Shown: positions 8,108 through 17,072, counted from the stretch's first letter. The stretch is 64,000 nt of DNA from SP197 sp965242595 (GCA_965242595.1 OZ251464.1:124001-188000); one strand, 5' to 3'. Notes: a model not told the origin generated them from the letters alone. Program-made: numbers and translations.

Positions 8108-11082
8108 CGGATGGCGCGGCGGGCGCGGGTGAAGTGCAGGCCCTGGTCCAGGGCGATGGCGGCGGCGACCCTTTCCGCTTCACGGGCGGCGGCGGCGAGG
8201 CGGCGATGGAGCGGATCGCCGCCATCGAAGCGCGGGATCGGCAGATTGAAGACGTATTTGTCGAAATGGCGGGGCCCCCATTGGCCCCGCGCCTGATAAT
8301 CCTCCACACCCGCCCGCAGGATTTCGCTGTTGAGGATGCCGCAGAGATAGCGCGCCTCTGCCATGGTTTCGACGGCCGACCAGTAGAGCACATGATCGAC
8401 CACCGCCTCCCCATCGCGGACCGTTGCCGCTGCAAGGGTGGTTCCGGCCTTGGTATAGACGACGCGCAGCGGCGCGATGGGAAACTGGCAGGAGAGCTTG
8501 CCGTAATAGTCGCATTGCCCGGTGAGGCTCAGCGCGCTGCGCTTGTGCCGGTCCCACAACCGCTCGGTCTGTTCGAGCCATCGCATCAAGCGCGGGACAC
8601 CGCTGGCCGAGGCCTGTTTTGCATCCAGGAGGACGCCGCGCTCCTCGTCCCAGGGAACGACGGCCCGTTGCAGCGCCAGGACGCGAAAGGGGGCGATGGA
8701 CTCGCCCAGCAGCACCGGGCGCAGGAACTCTCTTTCCACCACGCCCTGCGGCGGTGTCACGGCACTCCACGGTTTCTTGTCCTGGTTTCCCACCCGCCCG
8801 CGCACCAATGGGGCGACAGGGTTCGCCGCCAGTATTCCGGTGACCGGGACGGATTCGACCAACACCAGCCGCCGGGGAACCAGCGTGGCACCGTTGCGAA
8901 AGGCGCGACGATAGGGCGATTCCCGTCGCTCGATGGCCTCCGTGGGCCAGGGAGCGATGGTGTCTTCCAGAATGTCGGCTTGCGCCTCGCTGGCGTCGCG
9001 GCGGGGCAGGATGCCGGCGAAGGCCCGCACCTCGCCCGGCAGCGCAGCGGGCATGGCACCCCGGTGGCGTTCGGCGAACAGCACACAGCACGGCACCGGG
9101 AAAAGGGGCGAGACATCGGCCCCGAAGGTCCAGGCGGCGGTGAAGCGCAGGCGCAGGGCGACCTGCCCCGCCCACACCGCCTCACCCTTGCGGAAGGGCG
9201 CATAGGCGCGCCGCGACAGGGCGGCATAAGGCATGACCAGGGCCATCCGCCCTTGCGGGCGCAGATAGAGCAGGGCGGCGCGCAGATAGAAATAACCCGA
9301 CAGATCCTGCTGCGTAGCGACCTTGCCGCCCACCCACAGCCGGGCGGCGTGGCATTCATCGCGGAAACGCTGCCCGAAATCGGCGGCCATGTAGCGGAAG
9401 GACACCCAGGGCGGATTGCCGACGATGACATCGGCCTTTTGCTTCGCCAGCCAGACGGGCCGGGCCAGATTGCGCGCCACATAGCCCCAGATGTGGTCGC
9501 GGCCCTCTTCGTGCAGGCGGCGCATGGTCCGGTAGGTCTTGCCCAGGATGCGCCGGTCTTCGGGCGAGGCGGCCATGTTCTTGTCTATCCAGGTCGCGAA
9601 ATGATCGGCCGGGGCGGCGCGCGCGCCGTGATCGATCATGGCGGTCACCATGCGGTCGAACAGCACGGGGTTGGAGGCCACGGCGGCGGGGAAGCGCAAG
9701 GTCGCCCGGGCGAGGCGGCGGGGGCGGGGTTCGGCCAGATCGATGGCAGGGACGGAGATTTCCAGGCGGTTGTCGTCGGCCAGGAGGCTGGGGGTTTCCG
9801 TGCCCTGCTCGTTGGCTCGGGACAGATTCCATTGCAACGCGTCGCCGAGATAGACCGGCAGGGACACATCGCCCGGGTGTTCCTGGCGCAAGGTTGGCGC
9901 CAGCGCCAGCAGACAGGTGACGCGGGCGAAGATGACGGCCACCGGATGGATGTCGATGCCCGCGACCTTGTCCAGCGCCAGGCGCACCGCCTGGGCCGGC
10001 GAACGGCCGGCGCCTTCGGCAGCGGCCAGCACGGCGCGCAGGGCGTGGAACAGGAAGGTGCCCGAACCGCAGGCGGGATCGAGCAGGCGCTGTTCGAGCG
10101 GTTTGTCCATCGCTTCGGCGACCATGCGGGCGGCGAGCCAATCCGGCGTGTAGTATTCGCCCAGGTCGTGGCGGGTTTCCGGATCGATCAGGCCTTCGTA
10201 GAGGGCCTTGAGGATATCGACGCGGAGGTCGGAGAGGCGGAAGCGATTGACCTGGCGCACGATCTGCATCGCCAGCTCCGCCCCGCCTGTGGCGGCCAGC
10301 GGCCAATCGAAGAAATCGGGCTCGCTTTGGCTGGCGATGCCGAGATCGGAGAATGCGCCGCCATGGAGCAGGGCGGCGGCATTCGGCGGCGGCGCGGCGA
10401 TCACCGCCGCCCAGGCCACGGCCTTGGCAACGATGGCGAGATAGCTGTGCTGCATGAAGAGCGCGTCGTCGCCGACATCTTCGCCATAGGCGAGGCCCAG
10501 CAGCCTGCCCCACAACTCACGCTTCAGGCGCGCTTCGGGCGTGTGGCCGACGGCGGACCAGAAGGCGGCGAGATCGTCGAGGGCGCGGCGGGCGGCGAGG
10601 CTGTTGCGCCCGAACTCGCGTTTGACGACATAGGGGTCGGGCAGCAGGTCTTCGCCGATGGCGACGGCGCCCTGAAGCCAGACCAGCAGGGCGCGGGAAT
10701 CGTGCGGGCTGGCGCGGTGAGCGGCGACCTCGACCGCGTGACCGTCTTTGAGGAAGAAGGCGGTGAAATCGGCGCCGTCGGTGGCGATGCCGGTATAGCG
10801 CTCGCCGGTGGCGCCTTCGCGCTGGGCGAGATAGCGGGCCAGGGCGGCCGCGGCATCCTTGCGTTCGCGCCGCAGGTCGGATTTGAGTTCGAACACGGTG
10901 CGGCCGAGCAGGGCATCGATGCGCCCGCGCACCTCCGGGGCCGGTTTTTCGAAATCGATCTCCCGACTGGCGGCGCCCAGGCCGGCGACCAGCAGGCGAT
11001 GCAGCAGCACGCGGACCTTTTCGTGACCCGGCCGCTGCGCCAGCTCTGCGACCAGTGCGTCTCTTTCTTCGGCGGTCAGCAC
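8032..11082 (-). CDS. Type IIG-like restriction enzyme: PD-(D/E)xK nuclease fused to N6-adenine DNA methyltransferase
   Basis: The 1016-residue single-chain protein should both methylate and cut DNA. The N-terminal nuclease signature has E50, D56 and E65-L-K67 in 'GRIDALLGRTVFELK', a credible PD-(D/E)xK site. The methyltransferase core has SAM motif I 'DPACGSGTF' from D335 and catalytic motif IV 'NPPW' from N556, preceded by the 'EYYTP' lead-in typical of gamma-class N6-adenine enzymes. The C-terminal third is probably the target-recognition domain. The GTG start is supported by the downstream coding frame; no in-frame ATG lies nearby. BREX PglX and Eco57I-type enzymes have related cores, but no BREX partners are present. 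A remnant of its own 3' end lies upstream. Confidence 0.85.
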   Translation of the reverse strand: MLTAEERDALVAELAQRPGHEKVRVLLHRLLVAGLGAASREIDFEKPAPEVRGRIDALLGRTVFELKSDLRRERKDAAAALARYLAQREGATGERYTGIATDGADFTAFFLKDGHAVEVAAHRASPHDSRALLVWLQGAVAIGEDLLPDPYVVKREFGRNSLAARRALDDLAAFWSAVGHTPEARLKRELWGRLLGLAYGEDVGDDALFMQHSYLAIVAKAVAWAAVIAAPPPNAAALLHGGAFSDLGIASQSEPDFFDWPLAATGGAELAMQIVRQVNRFRLSDLRVDILKALYEGLIDPETRHDLGEYYTPDWLAARMVAEAMDKPLEQRLLDPACGSGTFLFHALRAVLAAAEGAGRSPAQAVRLALDKVAGIDIHPVAVIFARVTCLLALAPTLRQEHPGDVSLPVYLGDALQWNLSRANEQGTETPSLLADDNRLEISVPAIDLAEPRPRRLARATLRFPAAVASNPVLFDRMVTAMIDHGARAAPADHFATWIDKNMAASPEDRRILGKTYRTMRRLHEEGRDHIWGYVARNLARPVWLAKQKADVIVGNPPWVSFRYMAADFGQRFRDECHAARLWVGGKVATQQDLSGYFYLRAALLYLRPQGRMALVMPYAALSRRAYAPFRKGEAVWAGQVALRLRFTAAWTFGADVSPLFPVPCCVLFAERHRGAMPAALPGEVRAFAGILPRRDASEAQADILEDTIAPWPTEAIERRESPYRRAFRNGATLVPRRLVLVESVPVTGILAANPVAPLVRGRVGNQDKKPWSAVTPPQGVVEREFLRPVLLGESIAPFRVLALQRAVVPWDEERGVLLDAKQASASGVPRLMRWLEQTERLWDRHKRSALSLTGQCDYYGKLSCQFPIAPLRVVYTKAGTTLAAATVRDGEAVVDHVLYWSAVETMAEARYLCGILNSEILRAGVEDYQARGQWGPRHFDKYVFNLPIPRFDGGDPLHRRLAAAAREAERVAAAIALDQGLHFTRARRAIRAALAAHGIAARLERLARTLLRGAR

Positions 11083-11118
11083 GCGCGGCCTTTCGTCATC
11101 GGTCGGTGAAGACTCGGT

Positions 11119-11251
11119 GCGTCATGGGCCGCGGCCGTTCCGTCTTTTCGATGCGTGTGGGGTGATCATAGAGCCTTAGCGGCCGCCGCACAGCAGGGTG
11201 CGGGCCAGCCGTTCCAGGCGAGTGGCGATGCCGTGGGCAGCGAGGGCAGCG
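11119..11251. repeat. 133-bp direct repeat, right copy
   Basis: This is the second copy of 7975-8107, in the same orientation and without indels. It contains a would-be nitroreductase start region and the end of a second restriction-gene copy, and stops abruptly at about 11251 where unrelated AT-richer sequence begins. This marks a duplication or recombination junction. Confidence 0.92.
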
Positions 11252-11254
11252 TTT
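11176..11254 (-). pseudogene. 3'-terminal remnant of a second type IIG-like gene
   Basis: About 25 codons remain, reading 'ALAAHGIATRLERLARTLL' and a stop. They match the end of the intact gene at 8032 except for a few substitutions. The upstream part of this copy is missing and is replaced by the deoxyribosyltransferase-like gene. The remnant is too short to encode a function. Confidence 0.85.
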
Positions 11255-11278
11255 CGCGGTCTCCATGGAAAGCATCCT

Positions 11279-12271
11279 TTAGCGCACAACATCGTCTTTG
11301 TTGGGTCCGTCGCCGATGACGGCCGAGATACGTGCCGCAAGCATCCGCCGTAACTCCTCCGGCGTTTCCCAGACAATGTGATTGTAGTGGTTGGTGTCGA
11401 AGTGAATCGCCCCCAGCGCGTCCTTCCGGCAGGTGAAGACGACCGGGATGCCCAGGCCGTGCGCAAAGCCTGCTTCGTAATAGACACCCCCTCGAGCGCC
11501 GTCGTCCCCTTGTGTGAAATCGGCAACAACGAAGCGTGAGCGTCTGATCTCTGCGACGATCTCATCGTCGATTTTGTTGACATGCTCTTTTCGGTCGATG
11601 CGGACGGGCTCATAACCGGCATCCCTGACTCCGGGAGCTATCCCCTTGTCCCATGCTTCATCCATGGAAGCGCCAAACCACATGGCGACGAAGGCCCGGG
11701 ATGAGTCGATGGGTGTCTGTTCAAGTTCTTCTATTCGGCGATGGCCTTGCACTGTCAGCGCATACTGGTTGCTTGAAAAATTATCATCATCAAAGTAGCT
11801 TTTCAACCATCCACATTCTTTGAGATAGTTCAGCAGATATCCTAGCTCATTAGAATCTGTAGATTCTGACCATGCGAACATTTCCAATTCATTTTTCCTA
11901 TAATCCAACTCTTCTCCTATACGCAGACATCTGCTCTTGGCTCCCATGAATTGGAGAAGTTTGGTGGCTCTTGTGTTGACGGAGAGACTCTTCTTCGTTT
12001 TCACGCACTCGAGCGTACTTTTCATGATTTCCGGACATTCGATGCCTAATCTCCTTTGCTCGACCAGCCATGATGTGAGACGTGCTTGGAAGTGTTCGTT
12101 GTATCCTTTCGAGTCTGCGCATTCTTTCAAGTCCTCCAGCGCCGTCCCAGAAATGAAATATCTACCCCCCGCGCGCAGCGAATCGATCAGGTGCCCATTT
12201 AGACCATTCTCTAACTTTTTGGAGGCCGGCGTGCCCCATATTGCACAATTGCAATTGAGATTGCGATCCAT
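11279..12271 (-). CDS. Protein with C-terminal nucleoside 2-deoxyribosyltransferase-like domain; candidate defence effector
   Basis: Of the 330 residues, the C-terminal 140 match a widespread nucleotide-handling domain: 'AFVAMWFGASMDEAW' near 193, 'RIDRKEHVNKIDDEI' near 224 and 'GGVYYEAGFAHGLGIPV' near 261. E266 sits where the nucleophilic glutamate of nucleoside deoxyribosyltransferases lies. The N-terminus has a cysteine-rich start ('CNCAIWGTP') resembling a degraded zinc knuckle, and the middle (60-180) looks like a sensor or helical region. Base composition is clearly AT-richer than the chromosome, and it sits beside a restriction-type gene. A role in phage defence through nucleotide or NAD turnover is inference. 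It starts nine bases after the stop of the secreted-protein gene. Confidence 0.8.
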   Translation of the reverse strand: MDRNLNCNCAIWGTPASKKLENGLNGHLIDSLRAGGRYFISGTALEDLKECADSKGYNEHFQARLTSWLVEQRRLGIECPEIMKSTLECVKTKKSLSVNTRATKLLQFMGAKSRCLRIGEELDYRKNELEMFAWSESTDSNELGYLLNYLKECGWLKSYFDDDNFSSNQYALTVQGHRRIEELEQTPIDSSRAFVAMWFGASMDEAWDKGIAPGVRDAGYEPVRIDRKEHVNKIDDEIVAEIRRSRFVVADFTQGDDGARGGVYYEAGFAHGLGIPVVFTCRKDALGAIHFDTNHYNHIVWETPEELRRMLAARISAVIGDGPNKDDVVR

Positions 12272-12280
12272 ATCCTACCT

Positions 12281-12787
12281 TCAGTCGAATGGTGTCAAAT
12301 TTGCTTCCAGATAGTCTGTAAGGAGATCGGCCACGCTTTCGCGTATAAAGTTGATAAGAAAACCCTTTCCATCCTTACCAGCAGAGGCGATGCCGGATCT
12401 ATTAGGAAACTGATGATACATGAAACCTATATCTGCCACAACGGTGGCAAAGTGGATATTTTTAGACATTGCATAACCAAGAAAATTGCCTGCCACGCTT
12501 TCATCCTTCAGACATGTCGCTGTAATATCCATATAAAATTGCCAATTGAAGGGATCTGAACTCTTTCCAAAGATAACCGGAATGATCCGTGCCCTCAGAG
12601 CTTCAGCTTTCACCGCTGCCTCGATCTCGTCCACAGTGAAGGGGCAATCGCCGTCCACACCGACATTGAAGCTCAGCGCCTCGAAGTCGTCACGCTTCAT
12701 CCAGGGTTGAGGTTCGGCATCTGCGGTGGTGGGAAGTAACGCCAGGCACAGGGCCGCAGCAGCGAGGGAGCGGAAGAGGGGCGGCAT
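12281..12787 (-). CDS. Small secreted protein of unknown function
   Basis: The 168-residue product begins with a clear Sec signal peptide ('SLAAAALCLALLPTTADA', cleavage probably after ADA), so it should be periplasmic or exported. No lipobox cysteine is seen. I do not recognise the mature domain; it has two or three cysteines that could form disulfides ('GDCPFTVDEIEAAV', 'TATCLKDES') and a C-terminal helical segment. The C-terminal two thirds are AT-richer than neighbouring genes. It precedes the deoxyribosyltransferase-like gene by nine bases and may be co-transcribed with it. Confidence 0.7.
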   Translation of the reverse strand: MPPLFRSLAAAALCLALLPTTADAEPQPWMKRDDFEALSFNVGVDGDCPFTVDEIEAAVKAEALRARIIPVIFGKSSDPFNWQFYMDITATCLKDESVAGNFLGYAMSKNIHFATVVADIGFMYHQFPNRSGIASAGKDGKGFLINFIRESVADLLTDYLEANLTPFD

Positions 12788-12793
12788 CTTATC

Positions 12794-13294
12794 CTACCGC
12801 TGGTAAAGGCCTGTCAGGGTTGCTTTTTCCAGGGTGGCGAAGTGGAGGTTGAAGCCTATTACGGCCGGCATGGTGTCGGCATCGACCGGCAGGCTGGCTT
12901 CCCTGACCGCGAACACCGTGAAGACGTAGCGGTGGGGGCCGTGGCCTTCGGGCGGGCAGGGGCCGCCATAGCCGGCGCGGCCGAAATCGGTGCGGGTTTG
13001 CAGCGCGCCTTCGGGCAGCAGGCCGGAGGCGGGATCGCCGGCCCCTGCCGCCAGCTCGCCCACATGGGGCGGAATATTCGCCACCAGCCAGTGCCAGAAG
13101 CCGCTGCCGGTGGGGGCATCGGGATCGTAGCAGGTGATGGCGAAGCTTTCGGTGCCCTGCGGCGCGCCGGCCCAGCGCAGATGGGGCGAGCGATTGCCGC
13201 CGGCACAGCCGAAGCCGTAATCGGCCGAGAGCACATGGTCTGCGCCCAGATGGGCACCGTCCGCGAAGCTGGCGCTGGCGAGGGTGAGCGGCAT
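12794..13294 (-). CDS. YbhB/YbcL-family phosphatidylethanolamine-binding-like (Raf-kinase-inhibitor-like) protein
   Basis: The 166-residue protein has the PEBP ligand-pocket motifs: 'DPDAPTGSGFWHWLVANIP' in the middle and 'GHGPHRYVFTVFA' further on. Bacterial family members (E. coli YbhB/YbcL) bind small anionic ligands, and their physiological role is largely unknown. The ATG at 13294 gives the normal family N-terminus ('LTLASASFADG'); a longer frame upstream has no family match. It lies directly downstream of the A-type carrier gene, so it may be read through from the suf operon. Confidence 0.88.
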   Translation of the reverse strand: MPLTLASASFADGAHLGADHVLSADYGFGCAGGNRSPHLRWAGAPQGTESFAITCYDPDAPTGSGFWHWLVANIPPHVGELAAGAGDPASGLLPEGALQTRTDFGRAGYGGPCPPEGHGPHRYVFTVFAVREASLPVDADTMPAVIGFNLHFATLEKATLTGLYQR

Positions 13295-13302
13295 GGCGGG
13301 CC

Positions 13303-13635
13303 CTAGACGGTGAAGGATTCGCCGCAGCCGCACATGGCCTTGGCGTTGGGATTGTTGAAGACGAAGCGGCTTTCCAGCCGGTCTTCGTGCCAGTCGAGCT
13401 CGGTCCCCAGCAGGAACATGACGGCGGCGGGGTCGATCAGCAGCCGGACGCCCTTGTCTTCCACCACATCTTCGTTGCCGCCGGCTTCCACAGCCCAATC
13501 CATGGTGTAGGAAAAGCCGCTGCAGCCCGCCATCTTGATGCCGACCTTCAGCCCGATGGCCTCGTCATGGCCGGCCAGCATCGTCTTGAGACGCTCTGCG
13601 GCGCGGTCGGTCAACGTCATCACCTGTGCGGCCAT
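13303..13635 (-). CDS. A-type iron-sulfur carrier (HesB/IscA/SufA family)
   Basis: The 110-residue protein carries assembled Fe-S clusters from the SUF scaffold to apo-proteins. The three conserved cluster ligands are C38 ('AGCSGFSY'), C102 and C104 ('MCGCGESF'). The ribosome site 'ggagg' lies eight bases before the ATG. It closes the suf operon after sufT. The sequence does not decide between SufA, IscA and ErpA, but its position argues for the SufA role. Confidence 0.93.
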   Translation of the reverse strand: MAAQVMTLTDRAAERLKTMLAGHDEAIGLKVGIKMAGCSGFSYTMDWAVEAGGNEDVVEDKGVRLLIDPAAVMFLLGTELDWHEDRLESRFVFNNPNAKAMCGCGESFTV

Positions 13636-13664
13636 GGCCTTATCCTCCGTTGCAGGGGCGGACC

Positions 13665-14078
13665 CTAATACATGCCGAGTTCGATGCGGGCGTAATCGGA
13701 CATCATGGAGGGATCCCAGGGCGGATCCCAGACGATCTCCACCTCGATGGCGCCCGTGCCTTCCACCGTTGCCACCGCGTCTTTCACCCATATCGGGATG
13801 TCTTCGGCCACCGGGCAGCCGGGGGCGGTGAGCGTCATTTCGACCTTGACGCTGCCGTCCGGCTTCGAATCGATGGCGTAGATGAGGCCCAGATCGTAGA
13901 TGTTGACCGGGATTTCGGGGTCGAAGACGGTGCGCAGGGCATCGACGATGGCGCCGATGGCCACCTCACCCTCTGGCTGGGGGATGGCGTGGGGGTCGCC
14001 ATCGGGGCGCCAGGCCTCGTGAGCTGCCTCGTCGGCAGCGGCGGGCGGCGGGGCCGGGATGCGGTCGCGTTCGTTCAT
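13665..14078 (-). CDS. sufT: SUF-associated MIP18/DUF59 protein SufT
   Basis: This 137-residue protein is of the MIP18/PaaD-like family that assists Fe-S maturation. The family core is present as 'DPEIPVNIYDLGLIYAID' followed by 'MTLTAPGCPVA', including the conserved cysteine. It has an alanine/proline-rich N-terminal extension of about 40 residues, as often seen in alphaproteobacterial SufT. It sits three bases downstream of sufU and upstream of the A-type carrier, which supports the operon assignment. Confidence 0.92.
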   Translation of the reverse strand: MNERDRIPAPPPAAADEAAHEAWRPDGDPHAIPQPEGEVAIGAIVDALRTVFDPEIPVNIYDLGLIYAIDSKPDGSVKVEMTLTAPGCPVAEDIPIWVKDAVATVEGTGAIEVEIVWDPPWDPSMMSDYARIELGMY

Positions 14079-14081
14079 GGC

Positions 14082-14531
14082 TTACTCCGTCGTGACCTTG
14101 GCATCGCCGTCCATGGCCGCGGTCATGGCGTGCCAGGCCAGGGTGGCGCATTTCACGCGCATCGGGAAGCGGCGCACGCCCGAGAGCGCCACCAGCTTGT
14201 CCAGGGGCTGGCCTTCGGCCTCGCCTTCGCCGGCGACCAGGCGGTGGAAGCTTTCGAACAGGGCGCGGGCCTCGGCGGCGCTGAGGCCCTGCACCATCTC
14301 GGTCATCATCGAGGCCGACGCCATGGAGATGGCGCAGCCGCGCCCTTCGAAGGCGGCATCCTGGATGGTGCCGTCGCCGTTCAGCTTCAGATAAACGGTG
14401 AGCCGGTCGCCGCACAGCGGGTTGTCGCCTTCGGCGCTGCGGTTGCAATCGGGCGGATGGCGGAAATTGCGCGGATGTCTGCCGTGATCGAGGATGATCT
14501 CCTGGTAGAGGTCGCGCAGGTCGTCGCTCAT
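14082..14531 (-). CDS. sufU: SufU-type zinc-dependent sulfurtransferase / scaffold
   Basis: The 149-residue IscU-like protein accepts persulfide sulfur from SufS. Conserved ligand positions are visible in 'NPLCGDRL' (with the Asp typical of SufU), 'GRGCAISMASASMM' and 'RVKCATLAW'. The insertion between the second and third cysteines ('GEGEAEGQPL') is the SufU hallmark compared with IscU. The ATG overlaps the sufS stop (ATGA). Confidence 0.94.
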   Translation of the reverse strand: MSDDLRDLYQEIILDHGRHPRNFRHPPDCNRSAEGDNPLCGDRLTVYLKLNGDGTIQDAAFEGRGCAISMASASMMTEMVQGLSAAEARALFESFHRLVAGEGEAEGQPLDKLVALSGVRRFPMRVKCATLAWHAMTAAMDGDAKVTTE

Positions 14532-15781
14532 GGCAGCAGCTCTCTCACCTTTTCAAGGGCGGCGACCAGCCGGTCGACATCGTCCCATGTGTTGTAGAGG
14601 GCGAAGGAGGCGCGCACCGTGGCGGCCAGGCCGAAGCGGGCCATGGTGGGCTGGGCGCAGTGGTGGCCGACCCGCACCGCCACGCCTTCGCGATCGACGA
14701 TGGTGCCGATATCGTGGGGATGGGCGCGATCCATGGTGAAGGAGAGGATGGCGGCCTTGTCCGGATGGCTGCCGTGGATGGCGATATCGGGCAGCGCGGC
14801 GAGGCGTTCCGTTGCGTAGGCGAGCAGCATGGCCTCATGGGCGGCGATGCGCTGAATGCCCGCCTCCTCCACATAATCGAGGGCGGTGTGAAGGGCGATG
14901 GCCTGGGCGATGGCGGGGGTGCCGGCCTCGAAGCGATGGGGGATGCCTTTGAAGCTGGTGCCTTCTTCCAGGCTGACGCGGGCGATCATCTCGCCGCCCC
15001 CCTGCCAGGGCGGCATGGCCTGCAGCAGGGCGGCCTTGCCGTAGAGGACGCCGATGCCGGTGGGGCCATAGAGCTTGTGGCCGGAGAAGACGAAGAAATC
15101 GCAATCCAGCGCCTGCACATCGATGGCGGCGTGGCTGGCCGCCTGGCAGCCATCCAGCATCACCCTGGCGCCGGCGGCGTGGGCCAGGGCGATCATCTCG
15201 GCCGCTGGCGTCACGATGCCCAGCGCGTTCGACATGGCGGTGATCGCCACCAGCTTCACGGCCGGCCCCAGCAGCGCCCGATAGGCCGCCATGTCGATCT
15301 GGCCGTCGTCGCCGATGGGGATGGCCTTCACAACCAGCCCCTTCTCGCGGGCGAGCAGCTGCCAGGGCACGATATTGGCGTGGTGTTCCAGGGTGGAGAT
15401 CAGGATTTCGTCGCCTTCGGCAAGGGTGCTGCGGCCCCAGGACTGAGCCACCAGATTGATGCCCTCGGTGCCGCCCCTGACCCACACGATCTCGTCGGCG
15501 CTGGCGGCATTGAGGAAGCGGCGGACCCGTTCGCGCGCCGCTTCGAAGCGGCAGGTGGCAGCCTGGGAGAGATCGTGCACGCCGCGATGGACATTGGCGT
15601 ATTCCCATTCGTAGACGCGGCTTTCGGCGGCGATCGCCTGGCGCGGCTTTTGCGCGCTGGCGGCGCTGTCGAGATAGACCAGCGGGTGGCCGTGGACCTG
15701 GCGGGCGAAGATGGGAAAATCGGCCCGCAAACGGGCGGCATCCAGCGGCGCGTTGGCCAGGGCGGGAAGGGCGGCGTTCAC
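14528..15781 (-). CDS. sufS: Cysteine desulfurase SufS
   Basis: The 417-residue PLP enzyme removes sulfur from cysteine for Fe-S assembly. The PLP lysine is K236 in 'SGHKLYGPTG', and the persulfide-forming cysteine is C375 in 'VGHHCAQP', the group II (SufS) form. The GTG start at 15781 overlaps the sufD stop (GTGA) and gives the family N-terminus 'LRADFPIFARQVHG'. The frame continues open upstream into sufD, but that part has no SufS similarity. Confidence 0.95.
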   Translation of the reverse strand: MNAALPALANAPLDAARLRADFPIFARQVHGHPLVYLDSAASAQKPRQAIAAESRVYEWEYANVHRGVHDLSQAATCRFEAARERVRRFLNAASADEIVWVRGGTEGINLVAQSWGRSTLAEGDEILISTLEHHANIVPWQLLAREKGLVVKAIPIGDDGQIDMAAYRALLGPAVKLVAITAMSNALGIVTPAAEMIALAHAAGARVMLDGCQAASHAAIDVQALDCDFFVFSGHKLYGPTGIGVLYGKAALLQAMPPWQGGGEMIARVSLEEGTSFKGIPHRFEAGTPAIAQAIALHTALDYVEEAGIQRIAAHEAMLLAYATERLAALPDIAIHGSHPDKAAILSFTMDRAHPHDIGTIVDREGVAVRVGHHCAQPTMARFGLAATVRASFALYNTWDDVDRLVAALEKVRELLP

Positions 15782-17064
15782 GACCCGGCCCCCTGCCGCC
15801 AGCCAGCGGCGAAGCGGCGAAAGGCCGCGCGCACGCCATCGTCGGCCATGGTGGCCAGGGCGTCGTCGATGAAGGCGTCGATCAGCAGGCCGCGCGCCTC
15901 CCCTTCCGGCAGGCCGCGGGCGCGCAGATAGAACAGGGCGTCGTCGTCCAGCGCCCCGGCGGTGGCGCCGTGGCCGCATTGCACATCGTCGGCGTAGATC
16001 TCCAGTTCGGGCTTGGCGTCGATCTCGGCGCGTTCGGAAAGCAGCAGCGCCTTGTTGCTTTGATGCGCCCGCGTCTTCTGGGCGCCCTTGTGCACCACGA
16101 TGCGGCCCTGGAAGACGCCCTTGGCGCGGCCGTCCAGCACGCCCTTGTAGAAGGCATCGCTGCGGCCATCGGGCGCGGCGTGATCGATGGCGATGTCGGT
16201 GTCGAGCTGGCCGGTGCCACGGCCGAGATAGATGCCGTTCAGCCGGCAGCTGGCGCCTGGCGCCGCCAGTTCCACCGCGATGCGGTTGCGCGCCACGGCG
16301 CCGCCGGCCATGAGGCTGAAATTTTCATATGTCGCGCCGGCATCGGCCCGCACCTCGGTGGCGGCGATGTGGAAGGCGCCTTCCGCCTCGTCCTGAAGCT
16401 TGTAGTGGGCGAGGCGGGCACCCGGTGCCAGGGCGATCTCCGTCACCCCGTTGGCGAGATAGGCGCCCCGCCCGGCATGGCGCTCTATCACGGTGGCGGC
16501 GGCATCCCGGCCCAGCACCACCAGGTTGCGCGGATGCCAGGCCGGGCGGCGGTCGCCGGCGGCGGCGACGAACAGCAGTTCCAGGGCGCCTTCCAGCATC
16601 GCGCCGTCGGGCACCCACAGCACCAGGCCTTCCGCCAGCCAAGCGGTGTTGAGGGCAACGAAATGCTTGCGCCCCAGGGCGGCAATGCGGCCCATATGGA
16701 TCTCCAGCAACTGCGGGACACGCGCCAGGGCCTCGGCCAGCGGCAGCACGACGATGCCTTCGCCCGGCCCGCAGAGGTGGGAGCGGGCGGCATCGAAGCG
16801 GCCGTTGACGAAGACGGCGCGGCGCGTGGGGCCGGCGAGGCAGGGCGGCGGCAGCAGCGCCCCATGGCCGCCGGTCGCCGGGACGAAGGGATGGGCGGAG
16901 AGCGCGCCCAGATCGGTATAGCGCCATTCCTCCACCCGCCGGCCCGGCAGGCCCAGGCCGGCAAAGCGCCTGGCGCCTTCGGCCCGCAGCCCGTCCAGCC
17001 AGCCGCTGCCGGCACCGGGCAGAGCGGCAGGGTCGTAGTCTTGCAGCAGGCCGGCGGCGTCCAT
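15778..17064 (-). CDS. sufD: Fe-S cluster assembly protein SufD
   Basis: The 428-residue subunit of the SufBCD scaffold pairs with SufB to form the beta-helical platform on which clusters are built. Features are the N-terminal 'RRVEEWRYTDLGAL' and the C-terminal 'KTRAHQSNKALLLS' and 'CGHGATAGALDDDALFYL' blocks, which contain the histidine used at the SufB-SufD interface. It lies nine bases downstream of sufC. The length is normal. Confidence 0.95.
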   Translation of the reverse strand: MDAAGLLQDYDPAALPGAGSGWLDGLRAEGARRFAGLGLPGRRVEEWRYTDLGALSAHPFVPATGGHGALLPPPCLAGPTRRAVFVNGRFDAARSHLCGPGEGIVVLPLAEALARVPQLLEIHMGRIAALGRKHFVALNTAWLAEGLVLWVPDGAMLEGALELLFVAAAGDRRPAWHPRNLVVLGRDAAATVIERHAGRGAYLANGVTEIALAPGARLAHYKLQDEAEGAFHIAATEVRADAGATYENFSLMAGGAVARNRIAVELAAPGASCRLNGIYLGRGTGQLDTDIAIDHAAPDGRSDAFYKGVLDGRAKGVFQGRIVVHKGAQKTRAHQSNKALLLSERAEIDAKPELEIYADDVQCGHGATAGALDDDALFYLRARGLPEGEARGLLIDAFIDDALATMADDGVRAAFRRFAAGWRQGAGS

Positions 17065-17072
17065 GACGCAGA

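Noticed and set aside
8011..11109. A 1032-codon open frame on the + strand opposite the type IIG-like gene
   Set aside because: The minus strand carries clear nuclease and methyltransferase motifs; the + frame is a compositional mirror.
12281..12787. Lipoprotein assignment for the small secreted protein
   Set aside because: The signal peptide ends in an ADA-type cleavage site and no cysteine follows.
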